In this document: piece after piece, positions 34,001 through 38,632 of the stretch
How positions within the stretch are numbered: the first letter of the stretch is position 1
Layout: every line of letters starts with the position of its first letter
From: an uncultured Clostridia bacterium
Lineage (GTDB): Bacteria > Bacillota > Clostridia > Christensenellales > UBA1242
Length of the DNA: 41,261 nt
Assembly (NCBI GenBank): GCA_944381175.1
Contig: CALWKD010000013.1
Location: forward strand, 1 to 41,261
Direction of reading: 5' to 3'
Notes under the pieces: model-generated
Databases searched by the model: none
The model's input: only the letters and a program-made list of their open reading frames with translations
Told to the model about the DNA's origin: nothing
Program-made: the position numbers and the translations under genes

Positions 34001-34820
34001 GAATAAAACGACAGAGATAGAAGAAGTTGTGCTTACGGAGAGTTCAAACTACACTTTGTCCAATTTGTATGAAGAGAGCGGTTACAGGTTCTATAGTGTG
34101 ACAGGAAGCAATTTCTCCAGCGGTTCAGAAATTACGGCATCTGAGATATCAGTCGAAACTGGTTTCACAGCCTCTGCAAATGAAGACGTGGAGAAGAATT
34201 ATATCGTAAGGGATCCAGACGGAACATACTTTAAACTTACCGTAAGATATCACTTTACCTCAGCCGCTTCTCCAACTCAAAAACACATTTATGTTCAAAA
34301 TGGAGCAAGTTTGGCAAGTGAAGTTGAAGAAGAGGTTAGGGCGGATCACAGCCTTTCAGGTGGAACAGTGACTGTTTATGACATCTCCGACACAAATGTC
34401 TTGACAAAGACGACTGCAAACGCAACTGTCAGTGGTTCAGATTATCGAATTAGTGGAAAGAGATTCCTTGTTGTTTACGAAAACGACGGAAAGACAACAT
34501 ATTACAGATACACATTTGACTTCTTTGTTTACACAAGTTCGGCAAGCGTAAACATTGAGACAACAGAAAACAGCGCATACGCTTTGACTTCTGCAAATCC
34601 ATTTGTTATCGGAGAACTCAGAAAGCCAGACGGCTCAGAGTTTGATGAAAATGTTTCGATAAATTATTATGTTTTGTCAAACGGAACTCTTCGTCCGACG
34701 ACAGTTATCAATTTGGCAGACCTTACGGAAGATGTTGAAGCACAATACTTTGTCAGAGTCTTCGACGGCACAAACTATTACAATTATCTCGTTGACCTTA
34801 CGTTTTCGCTTGCAATTTAA
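22086..34820 (+). CDS. Giant membrane-tethered repetitive surface protein (4244 residues)
   Basis: ATG with GAGG 5 nt upstream; one uninterrupted frame of 12.7 kb. A basic start (KGLKKRK) and one hydrophobic segment (about 14-37) look like an uncleaved signal anchor: no lipobox Cys and no clear signal peptidase site, and no LPXTG or second membrane segment at the C-terminus. Everything after residue ~40 should be outside the cell. The composition is typical of beta-sandwich, Ig-like adhesins: Thr, Ser, Asn, Val and acidic residues, few Cys, alternating hydrophobic strands. At least four places carry an (L/V)-x-V-x-PN strand (about 25719, 27132, 29115, 30729), suggesting long repeating units. 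Five copies of a ~43-residue TSD/KTYY/YYE module are inserted, and the last ~330 residues are about four related ~80-residue domains. Adhesion or a surface layer is inferred. Confidence 0.85.
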   Translation: MKGLKKRKVLPVWKVIILIFVGFIGIAGATALVLYFMGTFDEKVVPPDDLAFTQTIDGEGIYEDGIYKLSSDSNLTIVSTTEDVTESKITLSLDNAIWTRNGYTSDGVIIVPIEVELGQAFTVELVKQNNTELNGDWIVGSVDGNSRLTARSENILLGSQTIEIAVDTPVATMELGIGDGTALRTETTQNVVVGSVFRITPQFLPSNSQYLFNDKSTSKRVFYQVLGSDGVNYVTYDESSDTFYANQVSDSRFAIVNAYAFSNSYYEKTYFAQNPEATTDEVIAFLQNERNFNMAVTATINLKVLDIEVQDVVVEPSASTAEVYVDKYFTLSTNSTSAPNDMSLGVTIYDSGNRVASSLLGRVGIKIPKGQTNFSIVGGRVMKVTTEDSVVTIKEEDYQADFDYAGAEENVEYYILPYAGSSIDYNNYRWSLSASEIVPQFELSVNFFYTDEAGDWVTFFEASQEETIQVQVKESLTDSVSLTTSNFDMVINYNDEGEPIPAELSLSSDTTGNNVYTKVVYFLYNNGDDTNDVSDIFECADYVTYSEDYKGNQINISGISLQDNYNFYEISGTRLIAKKSYTGSIVVFAALVRTNADGDTLYRDGKYQLIAFSTARVINVDSTLSISKMTPTFSFIEGLDRNEEDGQYYLPAINRNDDGSVKDVVSFNLVLSSEDISKDVDKLSAAFGNTLKVVCCDRDGNEYPDQYLTLHSIQEDPDQRTANMAVFTGNFTIEEAFFSAGLTTVDFGRAISLKLVYDDGKEVRSKFVGLDEASAEGEIDYFYVYYQQPVSMTAVYQVQGLSAEDPIKVEISAGANGLQISWGDRTLTATDYQTTISNLNELLTFTVTDIYGREIRSVDGVYGIQFVETREDSNYVLTLDETLTKIADFVSTNGTSVDTGLKVYVVDKRNDNERVMVADEETGVLGNVEMQSELFSFEITSEGIEYVRYDRSTEIGSTELADTDSKTEIQVSKSVNADDNIILSSLFEIYTTGSDTPDANYSIYFDGTWLQGFQGDRGRDLKKMLQFTREGSSDFEDSETALESISDYQGVAISTLKINAPFGEETTLVLRINSKNNLYSLTMRLTLFSDIEIDKSFEDYQTEYQDYLATSSESAVSIFAEETYDLDRYLSFTSDKYSWADALMPENVDVSSNVNGVFYEQQNIATLTKVTGADPEIDLVVGAVTRYTTITITLYYGVRSVYAFNTQIALFVNPNVVIVEKVDELGSIPNLDLNNIEGKDLSDYYQIYKATSYISGGTESSTLTLGGLTYKGVEYILTSDEDVDANKAYYIKVENGYELVESPNSDDLETYYEKRETSNGFVNIEGTTFKFAEGKQVDILSAYLQAFNIYSADGSQNGSQIDALKVQETESGEKLYITYSEKNRITIGFTVSYNAGGLEGLVSSIFPDATVVYYGGEYKLLVDAGGTSYDVAVGADGESVYTIESVTGESIYKNNAGTRFTTRTPTFIDAENSVNVYSTVRDGDGTELRINVSLDVIVSNVGREFVYYTNDEQEFNVYKDVEFDKLISSNFADLEENDVYETLVAGKSYKILHDISQEYTITADTELEEGKVYYRNVAGNFEVVESPVVEDIAEYYEKNLPEAGFYYNSQIYNSVGRSVSVEIVTNGTAGYIENIAQYSNESGILTINSLEKIYTDAFIVLKFTISTTGSSVTSYSWYYRIKVEPNFTAGKVTYPYTDTASEEDGEFLDTNSEYYNSENLTYTIDPSERLNPTNSMHSIGYRFGDIVWTENGKPEGKITENFRLVSVSSDNVSVSFDGGKINISYKDSDAVGSAETVIVEKYWCVDNVEVIGSAMQYIFKLNQSKAYSTHLYLERVQNELEKNEDGSYDVDIVAGEGLTTLIPTVSVSDSSTEVATSFGAFIKGDMFELLDALKFKRLWAPAGANLHIEYVGGGEPSDELLTEDFVFVDDEWYYATVTGETVEIFNSLDEPQLTLNISDGIVTALMQYSGEDANVSLSIDDLLVDFIETGTLEYFETSDETPNTTKTYYTFADGVYTAVEFGETPAFEEGVTYYEKYRSPYTTITLNAKDTISKDSNFAIGIYTNEGVVFNINLHAQSYFEWTINKLSFDSGKTYTFGDVISSITSKNDDHPIEQIQFNLTNGDEVYREYYVQTSDETPEETKTYYTLENGVYTEVAFEEGEEFAEGTTYYELDRTLNISDIIIVSGVIDDSADLSTITFEIAPLVSDVNLDFEVVVTADGADYTFNLTLEALACFDESLTRQVQDNSYRYGSVSFDVLIDNGDNLATIKPEVGDSTPVTLVKTENTTYEFVEGDGYDLSEGQVQITPDNVSETEEGLVKTLNVIGKFNGNQILSFVVRYRYSVRPNVTLVANYPNPDDNTNSEELANYQYEYISATGTKGVGEGERISSNFANFFGTSATFASGNRVVATKLAEITADIEMNWDISISSMSSNVAVYFSVGTDYSYSNYINSETADRTIISDVIGGNAVNLRFVLLNTGSNADITFDIRVNEVLLQYKVTVINSPIVTVTTNSPNYNLNREMVYAEDLAGYEEQTLFGQNRLLNYTFRSSAVTGTDYYVRLESDGGNKIQTITVANQGLVTNVDLGQSYSGYTYAGTFSTLEGAQNNDPLRKVEDDSIFLSAPRITSRIVVTYYDGRAITLDALNYIKLGSQRADSVKLTTADYHNEKQYSISVMVEGVEVSTNWTYNLYLEAEFGVSNTADSATSYSTITINAGEEKSLLDELGFDIYNTRTGHKYSNSGLANTDNLANSAGSVNIQLYGIDSSLPIASGGDALQNVAYQIHQSLISTTNKDLSSEIYYYTGLIPRAGAKLSGGIVGGSIDDNYVTHSAVVENGKQVDFSIRARGANNDGNHVMFRITYTVTFGDSTTPITISHNLLLKVLPNASVNFLLRDGSTSSSSAGTEIINGQTVASNQESPFALQDETSGNSFFLWNSNSVSDSAVQAYLYGNRTLNNANTFTYTYKPGTSGYNDYTVSLPTGWSNSKGVYTSNVGSTGTQLEFGIASLSLGQKHFYVTAEDSYGFKLKFYFTLTATENPQIAEMTGTGLLVEGQQIVVGAQYLPVTPTIVSYGEGGSAEERQLLGTLVYTTEGNQPGEKYANTISNIPSEMLSKIYLSVQTSGFGVVTKEFTSVGESIQIWGGADDWENWKTTDDKPASIEQEGEDLPPINMTQEDLNGQTISVYGVFSSNFATGKTTFKNLIYNKAGGSAGKLEDVVIEQVYSTASGYESPVISNGGDDSSDDEAVLVSLRGISAYAFPASTATDSDVGTINAINTDAASEYTSRVNDIKVEKIEFYYQGQPIGTASGGSLKTLITNSEYKFYTALGSLVNGVDYDDSANFTVPVIDGILFGTGNTLSNVEMRITLKEGGNSCTLSRYVSLQKAAQDPTFTTNITDNKAVSAPSGRTVYNDTLEVVLESGASVSFVITEASLSEVPKTGIITLTNSRAFTVTEYVGISANIEGLAHNFMSKEKEDAGEDNRFYITVLEQSDGAGVQFVYDGTPITTSSKTLYEQTSDVTVTEGKTYYIKSGSSFNRVSSPTDNAISSYYEQVDAKSSVANNISTYNNNITLHINDDSEVSSPSSSKSETLYFLYKGTGISTNETYQMVQTFSVFPEYKSATSDHIDTSGNIEFKVDAYYKATSSSDYYYIIPKTVWGAKLNLEQNVGTTKPLFSGANSYKFTYEISQDIVGGAGGAFIDENGTIVTEKNFNLEESTITVNVYMKISGQNGFFDEDTMKLKLCTFRMMLENVSSGTTVTTTNRYGTISDVGVVSVPTGYTLEYMGSLSDETSISAVSSASSTTVACEVGDTLDFHEILDGNIDDLLDLKATQDAHNITYHIVNDRVNGVDGIVHYNNLNTYTITSAGTRTLTLIASYRTSNTSSSYSYKTITVTVMAYDVTSREDKVVMLNAGSSYALGSGNWYQFQDDGSIEELTTNTYTAPVTTGIYYESFVAKDASGQTTVYSYTFYVVANKTTEIEEVVLTESSNYTLSNLYEESGYRFYSVTGSNFSSGSEITASEISVETGFTASANEDVEKNYIVRDPDGTYFKLTVRYHFTSAASPTQKHIYVQNGASLASEVEEEVRADHSLSGGTVTVYDISDTNVLTKTTANATVSGSDYRISGKRFLVVYENDGKTTYYRYTFDFFVYTSSASVNIETTENSAYALTSANPFVIGELRKPDGSEFDENVSINYYVLSNGTLRPTTVINLADLTEDVEAQYFVRVFDGTNYYNYLVDLTFSLAI
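25905..26028 (+). repeat. TSD/KTYY/YYE module, copy 1
   Basis: Residues about 1274-1314 of the giant protein: EYILTSDED, then KAYY, GYELVESP and TYYEK. Confidence 0.75.
26757..26880 (+). repeat. TSD/KTYY/YYE module, copy 2
   Basis: Residues about 1558-1598: EYTITADTE, then KVYY, FEVVESP and EYYEK. It shares VVESP/LVESP with copy 1. Confidence 0.75.
28062..28193 (+). repeat. TSD/KTYY/YYE module, copy 3
   Basis: Residues about 1993-2036: EYFETSDETP, KTYYTF, GVYTAVEF and TYYEK. Closest to copy 4, about 400 bp downstream. Confidence 0.78.
28470..28602 (+). repeat. TSD/KTYY/YYE module, copy 4
   Basis: Residues about 2129-2172: EYYVQTSDETP, KTYYTL, GVYTEVAF and TYYE. It shares most residues with copy 3. 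Confidence 0.78.
32619..32738 (+). repeat. TSD/KTYY/YYE module, copy 5
   Basis: Residues about 3512-3551: YEQTSDVTV, KTYYIKSG, NRVSSP and SYYEQ. Confidence 0.72.
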
Positions 34821-34859
34821 CGAAAGAACGGGCAGTTTCATAAATTGTTTTTATCAAAA

Positions 34860-34892
34860 GGTGCTGACCTGAAACTGACTTCAGTCAGCACC
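34860..34892 (+). other. Strong hairpin downstream of the giant gene
   Basis: Perfect 9-bp arms GGTGCTGAC (34860-34868) and GTCAGCACC (34884-34892), continuing inward after one bulged C with TGAA/TTCA around an ACTGAC loop. No T tract follows, so it is not a classical terminator; it could stabilise the mRNA 3' end or stop transcription with a factor. The rest of the 34821-35076 gap shows nothing else I can name except a second A/T inverted repeat (TTTTTCAATT / AATTGAAAAA). Confidence 0.6.
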
Positions 34893-35076
34893 ATAGATAA
34901 GACAATCAAGTTGGGGCAGTTCTCGGCAAGGTGTAAAGATTTTTTCAATTAGTCATTATTAGATATTGCAAAAAATTGAAAAATTTCCAAATAAAAATGA
35001 AAAATTAAGCAAAAAAAACGCATCATAATTAAGTTTGAAGCAAGATGATATGAAATAAAGATACGAAGGGAAATCT

Positions 35077-36525
35077 ATGAGTGCTTGGTTTTGGGTGTTT
35101 ATCGCCTACATTTCTTTAAACTTTTTGATTATGGTCTCGATGATTTTTGTGGAGAGACGAAAGTTGACCAGCGTGATAAGTTGGCTGACAGTTGTCTCAT
35201 TGCTTCCAGGGCTTGGCTTTATCATTTATCTTGTTTTTGGAAGCGGACTTTCAATCAGAGTGAGGAGGCTCATATCAAAATACAAAATTTACGAGCCAGA
35301 GGTTGACAAGGAATTTAAGGAATATTTGACATCTGAGAAGGCGGACAAGACATCTCTTGCAGGCGATGAGGGGATCATAAAATTTTGCTCCAACAGCGGA
35401 AGTGTTTTATGTCCAAAAAACGATGTGAGGATTTTCACAAACGGAAAGGAAAAACTGGAAATGCTTCTTGCAGACATTGAGAATGCAAAAGAGACAATCA
35501 ACATTGAGTATTACATTTTCGCCGACGACAAGACAGGAAAACTCGTGATGAACGCACTCATCAAAAAAGCCAAAGAGGGAGTGCGAGTGAGGTTGATATA
35601 CGACTCGATTGGGTCGTTGAAAGCACCAAGGCGTTTCTTTTGGAAATTGAAGAAGGCTGGCGGAGAAATTGCGGAGTTTTTCCCTCCTTTCATGGGAATC
35701 AGAATGATAAACCTCAAAATGAACTACCGAAATCACAAGAAAATTGTTGTGATTGACGGAAAGATTGGCTACACTGGCGGGATAAATATCCGAGATGACC
35801 ATATGGGAGAGGAGAAAAAACTCTCACCTTGGCGGGATACCCATTTGCGAATTGTGGGGGCTGGTGTTTATTCGTTGCAGAACATATTCTTGAATGATTG
35901 GCGTTACGTGAAAAAAGAAAAATCTACCTTCAGTGAATATGTGGAGCAGGGATTTTTTCAAACGCCTGAAAGTTTTGGAGATGTTTGGCTTCAGGTGCTC
36001 ACCTCTGGACCGAATGAGCAGATAAAAACAATAAAAGAGGCATATCTCAAACTCATTTTGGAAGCGAAGAAGGAGATAATTATTCAAACACCTTACTTTG
36101 TTCCAGACGACACTCTTATGGAGGCACTCAGGATTGCCCTTCAAAGCGGAGTGAAAGTGAAGATTATGGTGCCAAAGAAAGCCGACCACATCACTGTGTA
36201 TTGGGTGACATTGTCCTACTTGAAGGATATAGCAAATTTCGGAGCGGATGTCTTTATTTATAATGGATTTTTGCACAGCAAAGCACTCATCATAGACGAA
36301 AACAAACTCTCTGTCGGCACTTGCAATTTTGACAATCGTTCTTTCAACCTCAATTTCGAGGACACCGTTTTGATGTATTCGGAGAAGGTCGCAAAAGAGT
36401 ATAAAGAGTATTTCTCACAGGATATCAAAAATTCAACATATGCGGATATTGTTTATTTCAAAAAGAAAAGGTGGCTGACAAAATTTTTGCAATCTATTTT
36501 CAGGTTGTTCTCACCAATTTTATAA
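35077..36525 (+). CDS. cls: Cardiolipin synthase (phospholipase D family)
   Basis: 482 residues, normal length. Joins two phosphatidylglycerol molecules into cardiolipin and glycerol at the membrane. Two N-terminal membrane segments (about 4-24 and 34-55, separated by VERRKL) precede two HKD catalytic motifs: HKKIVVID at His220 and HSKALIIDENKLSVGTCN at His400, each with the downstream G-x-x-N/S residues of the superfamily. The ATG follows AAGGG. It is followed by two terminators in series, so it is probably a single-gene unit. Confidence 0.96.
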   Translation: MSAWFWVFIAYISLNFLIMVSMIFVERRKLTSVISWLTVVSLLPGLGFIIYLVFGSGLSIRVRRLISKYKIYEPEVDKEFKEYLTSEKADKTSLAGDEGIIKFCSNSGSVLCPKNDVRIFTNGKEKLEMLLADIENAKETINIEYYIFADDKTGKLVMNALIKKAKEGVRVRLIYDSIGSLKAPRRFFWKLKKAGGEIAEFFPPFMGIRMINLKMNYRNHKKIVVIDGKIGYTGGINIRDDHMGEEKKLSPWRDTHLRIVGAGVYSLQNIFLNDWRYVKKEKSTFSEYVEQGFFQTPESFGDVWLQVLTSGPNEQIKTIKEAYLKLILEAKKEIIIQTPYFVPDDTLMEALRIALQSGVKVKIMVPKKADHITVYWVTLSYLKDIANFGADVFIYNGFLHSKALIIDENKLSVGTCNFDNRSFNLNFEDTVLMYSEKVAKEYKEYFSQDIKNSTYADIVYFKKKRWLTKFLQSIFRLFSPIL

Positions 36526-36614
36526 AGTGGAAATTTTACAGCAAAAGGTTTTACTGGAAAAATTATCAAAAAATACGAAAAAAATCGAAACGAGACTTTT
36601 AAATTTTTAAAACT

Positions 36615-36655
36615 AAAAAAGATAGTGATAAGCAAAATTTTCACTATCTTTTTTT
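36615..36655 (+). terminator. Intrinsic terminator of cls
   Basis: Stem AAAAAGATAGTGA (from 36616) with TCACTATCTTTTT (from 36641), ending in a T run; about 90 nt after the cls stop. Confidence 0.88.
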
Positions 36656-36668
36656 ATTGACTTAATAA

Positions 36669-36695
36669 ACAAAAGCGTGAATTTCCGCTTTTTTG
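36669..36695 (+). terminator. Second terminator-like hairpin
   Basis: AAAAGCG (36671-36677) with CGCTTTT (36686-36692) followed by T's: a back-up terminator immediately before the next gene. Confidence 0.7.
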
Positions 36696-36722
36696 TTTAA
36701 AAAACCGAAACAATGAAATAAT
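36693..36722 (+). promoter_or_regulatory. Possible promoter of the gene at 36729
   Basis: TTGTTT (36693-36698), 18-nt spacer, AATAAT (36717-36722), with the ATG 6 nt further on. The boxes are weak, and the -35 overlaps the T run of the preceding hairpin. Confidence 0.4.
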
Positions 36723-36728
36723 TTTTGT

Positions 36729-37382
36729 ATGTATTTGCTTGATTCGTATGGAATAAAAAATTTGATTGGAGATTGTTTCAGCAAGAAGTTTTCGTGGTAT
36801 GAAAAATCATTGTTGTCTTCTTTTTTTGTTTTTGCATCTTTGTTTTGTTGTGCGTTTCCGTTTGGTTTTTTGATACCACTCTTTTTTCTTCCATATTTTC
36901 TTGTGCTCGAAAAGAAAATACTCTTGGCCCAGACAAATCAAAATAAACTCAAAAAAAATGACTTTTTGCCTTCCGCAAGGAGATATTTCAGGTCATTTTG
37001 CATATTTATTGTAAAGATTTTCGGATGCATTTTCATTTTTCCAATTTTTTCTCTGCCTTTCACAAGTTACATTTTGAGCGAGTGCGAGGATCTTGACTTC
37101 AAAGGTGTGCTTATTTTGAGTGGAACACTGGCAAAAGGAAACCGACTCAAACTGTTCCGCCATATGATTTTTTTGCTGGCGTTGTTATGTTTGGCGGTGA
37201 TTGCCACATTTCTGGGACTTCTCGTCGCACAAAATTTTGTGGAAATCTCGCAAATCAGTATGCTGGTTTGCTTGATTTTTGTGTCGCTTATGACTTTATT
37301 TTGCGTTTGTATTCCGCTTTGGGAAAAATATATTGAACAAATTTATCTAAATTCCAAATCAACTCACACAAAGGGAAGGTGA
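36729..37382 (+). CDS. Multi-pass membrane protein of unknown function
   Basis: 217 residues, not recognised. Five hydrophobic segments can be seen at about 30-60 (probably two closely spaced), 90-113, 142-168 and 176-199, separated by short basic loops; the inside-positive pattern is clear. Rich in Phe and Cys in the membrane. The start has no ribosome binding site and lies just after a weak -10 box, so it may be leaderless; other in-frame starts are not better. Ends 75 bp before the next gene, which has its own promoter. Confidence 0.6.
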   Translation: MYLLDSYGIKNLIGDCFSKKFSWYEKSLLSSFFVFASLFCCAFPFGFLIPLFFLPYFLVLEKKILLAQTNQNKLKKNDFLPSARRYFRSFCIFIVKIFGCIFIFPIFSLPFTSYILSECEDLDFKGVLILSGTLAKGNRLKLFRHMIFLLALLCLAVIATFLGLLVAQNFVEISQISMLVCLIFVSLMTLFCVCIPLWEKYIEQIYLNSKSTHTKGR

Positions 37383-37410
37383 TTTCTATTTTGAAAAGCG
37401 AAAATTTAGT

Positions 37411-37438
37411 TTGTTTTTTTCTTTTTATTTGATATAAT
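37411..37438 (+). promoter_or_regulatory. Promoter of the gene at 37458
   Basis: TTGTTT (37411-37416), 16-nt spacer, TATAAT (37433-37438). Confidence 0.6.
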
Positions 37439-37457
37439 TTTCCATAGGAGAGAAAAA

Positions 37458-38003
37458 TTGGATTACAAAGATTTCACACCAAGAGACAAAGCCTACAAGG
37501 GCTTTCTGAAATATAGAAAACAAATCATTGACGATGCGGACAATGGAGAGTTTAACGATTCCTTTCTTGATATTGCCGCAAAGGCGATTGATGGCGATTG
37601 CGTGGCACAAGATTGCATTGCGTATTTTTTTGGGAGAGGGTTTGATGATTTCAAACCGAATTATGAGTATTATATGTCTTGGGAAGTGCTTGCTGCGGCA
37701 AACGGAAACGAGTTTGCCATTGAAAAATTGCAGTTTTTCCTTGATGTAGGGCTGAACACAATCATCTATGACAACGAGGTCCTCAAAACTGCAATGATAA
37801 AGAAAAATCTAAATAAAGACAATGCCATTGCAGTCATAAGCAATTTAATTTGCGAGGGAATCGTCGACGAACTCGGACTTGACCCCAAAAATCTCACAGA
37901 TGTCACAAAGCAGGGTGAGAGATACTCGGCGGCGGTTTACAACAAATTTGTCAAAGCAATGGAAAAATCAGTGCCAAGGGTTATTGAGTTTTTGGTGAGT
38001 TAG
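37458..38003 (+). CDS. Uncharacterised soluble helical protein, possibly Sel1-like
   Basis: 181 residues starting with TTG at 37458, 7 nt after AGGAG; translation gives MDYKDFTPRDKAYKG. All-helical look, acidic, no membrane segment. Residues about 40-95 (AAKAIDGDCVAQDCIAYFF ... SWEVLAAANGNEFAIEKL) have the A-x-x-G-x-x-x-A-x-x-x-L rhythm of Sel1-like repeats, but only one to two copies, so the relation is uncertain. It overlaps the convergent gene by 4 bp at their stop codons. Confidence 0.6.
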   Translation: MDYKDFTPRDKAYKGFLKYRKQIIDDADNGEFNDSFLDIAAKAIDGDCVAQDCIAYFFGRGFDDFKPNYEYYMSWEVLAAANGNEFAIEKLQFFLDVGLNTIIYDNEVLKTAMIKKNLNKDNAIAVISNLICEGIVDELGLDPKNLTDVTKQGERYSAAVYNKFVKAMEKSVPRVIEFLVS

Positions 38004-38461
38004 TTCACGATGAAGCCTTGGATGTCAAAACTTTCGGCAAACACACTTGAGATTCCGACAATACACTCATTGCATAGTTCTAGTTCTCCACTTTTCAGCG
38101 AGAGACACAGAAGTTTTAAAATCAACATATTTTCAATTGCAACCAGGCTCAAAAATGCTTGATTTTCATTTTCCACGCATCTGAAAATGTGTGGTTTTTT
38201 CTTTCCGAATTTTTCCATTATTCTGATTTCAAAGGACTCAAGCCTATCCATCAATTTTTTTGACTCCATTTGTTTGTTGAGTCGCACCAAGGACGCTTTC
38301 ATTTTTGCAATAAGCACCAAAACCTCATCGACGAGGAGATTAAATTCCTCTTCCTCAAGCCTTACAAACACAAAACCTTTCTTCTTCAAACTCTTTGAAT
38401 ACGCTTTTGCCATTTCCTCAAAATCGTTTGGAAGAAGTTCGTCATCATACACATTTTCCAT
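38000..38461 (-). CDS. Uncharacterised helical protein
   Basis: 153 residues from the ATG at 38461. A 14-codon longer form (ATG at 38503) is possible, but its extra codons contain a TTGACA box and neither start has a ribosome binding site; the shorter one lies 5 nt after the -10 box, as in other predicted leaderless genes here. The protein is rich in Leu, Glu and Lys, with a coiled-coil-like centre (LVRLNKQMESKKLMDRL), then a region with scattered Cys (FRCVEN, LLCLSL, LCNEC). No family recognised. Confidence 0.62.
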   Translation of the reverse strand: MENVYDDELLPNDFEEMAKAYSKSLKKKGFVFVRLEEEEFNLLVDEVLVLIAKMKASLVRLNKQMESKKLMDRLESFEIRIMEKFGKKKPHIFRCVENENQAFLSLVAIENMLILKLLCLSLKSGELELCNECIVGISSVFAESFDIQGFIVN

Positions 38462-38466
38462 ATATT

Positions 38467-38496
38467 CTAATATGAAACGAAGAAACAAATTGTCAA
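38467..38496 (-). promoter_or_regulatory. Promoter of the gene at 38461, predicted leaderless
   Basis: Minus strand TTGACA (38491-38496), 18-nt spacer, TATTAG (38467-38472), with the ATG 5 nt further. Confidence 0.65.
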
Positions 38497-38572
38497 ATTT
38501 CATTGCAAATTTATTTTTTTGAAAAAACGCTTAAGAGGCAAATCTTGCAAGCGTAAAAAGGCGGAATTGGTG

Positions 38573-38604
38573 TAAAAAAACACACTCTACATTTTGGGAG
38601 TGTG
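38573..38604 (-). terminator. Intrinsic terminator of the coupling-protein gene
   Basis: Minus strand CACACTC/GAGTGTG (38598-38604 with 38581-38587) followed by seven T's; begins about 29 nt after the stop codon. Confidence 0.9.
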
Positions 38605-38632
38605 CTTTTGAGATTTGGTAAAGTGAGAAAGT

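Noticed and set aside
22086..34820. CRISPR or tandem DNA repeats inside the giant gene
   Set aside because: The repeats are divergent protein modules at irregular spacing with no DNA-level identity of CRISPR type; no CRISPR array is present anywhere in the window.
34669..34872. Small reading frame overlapping the end of the giant gene
   Set aside because: It is an alternative frame of the giant gene, with no start signals.
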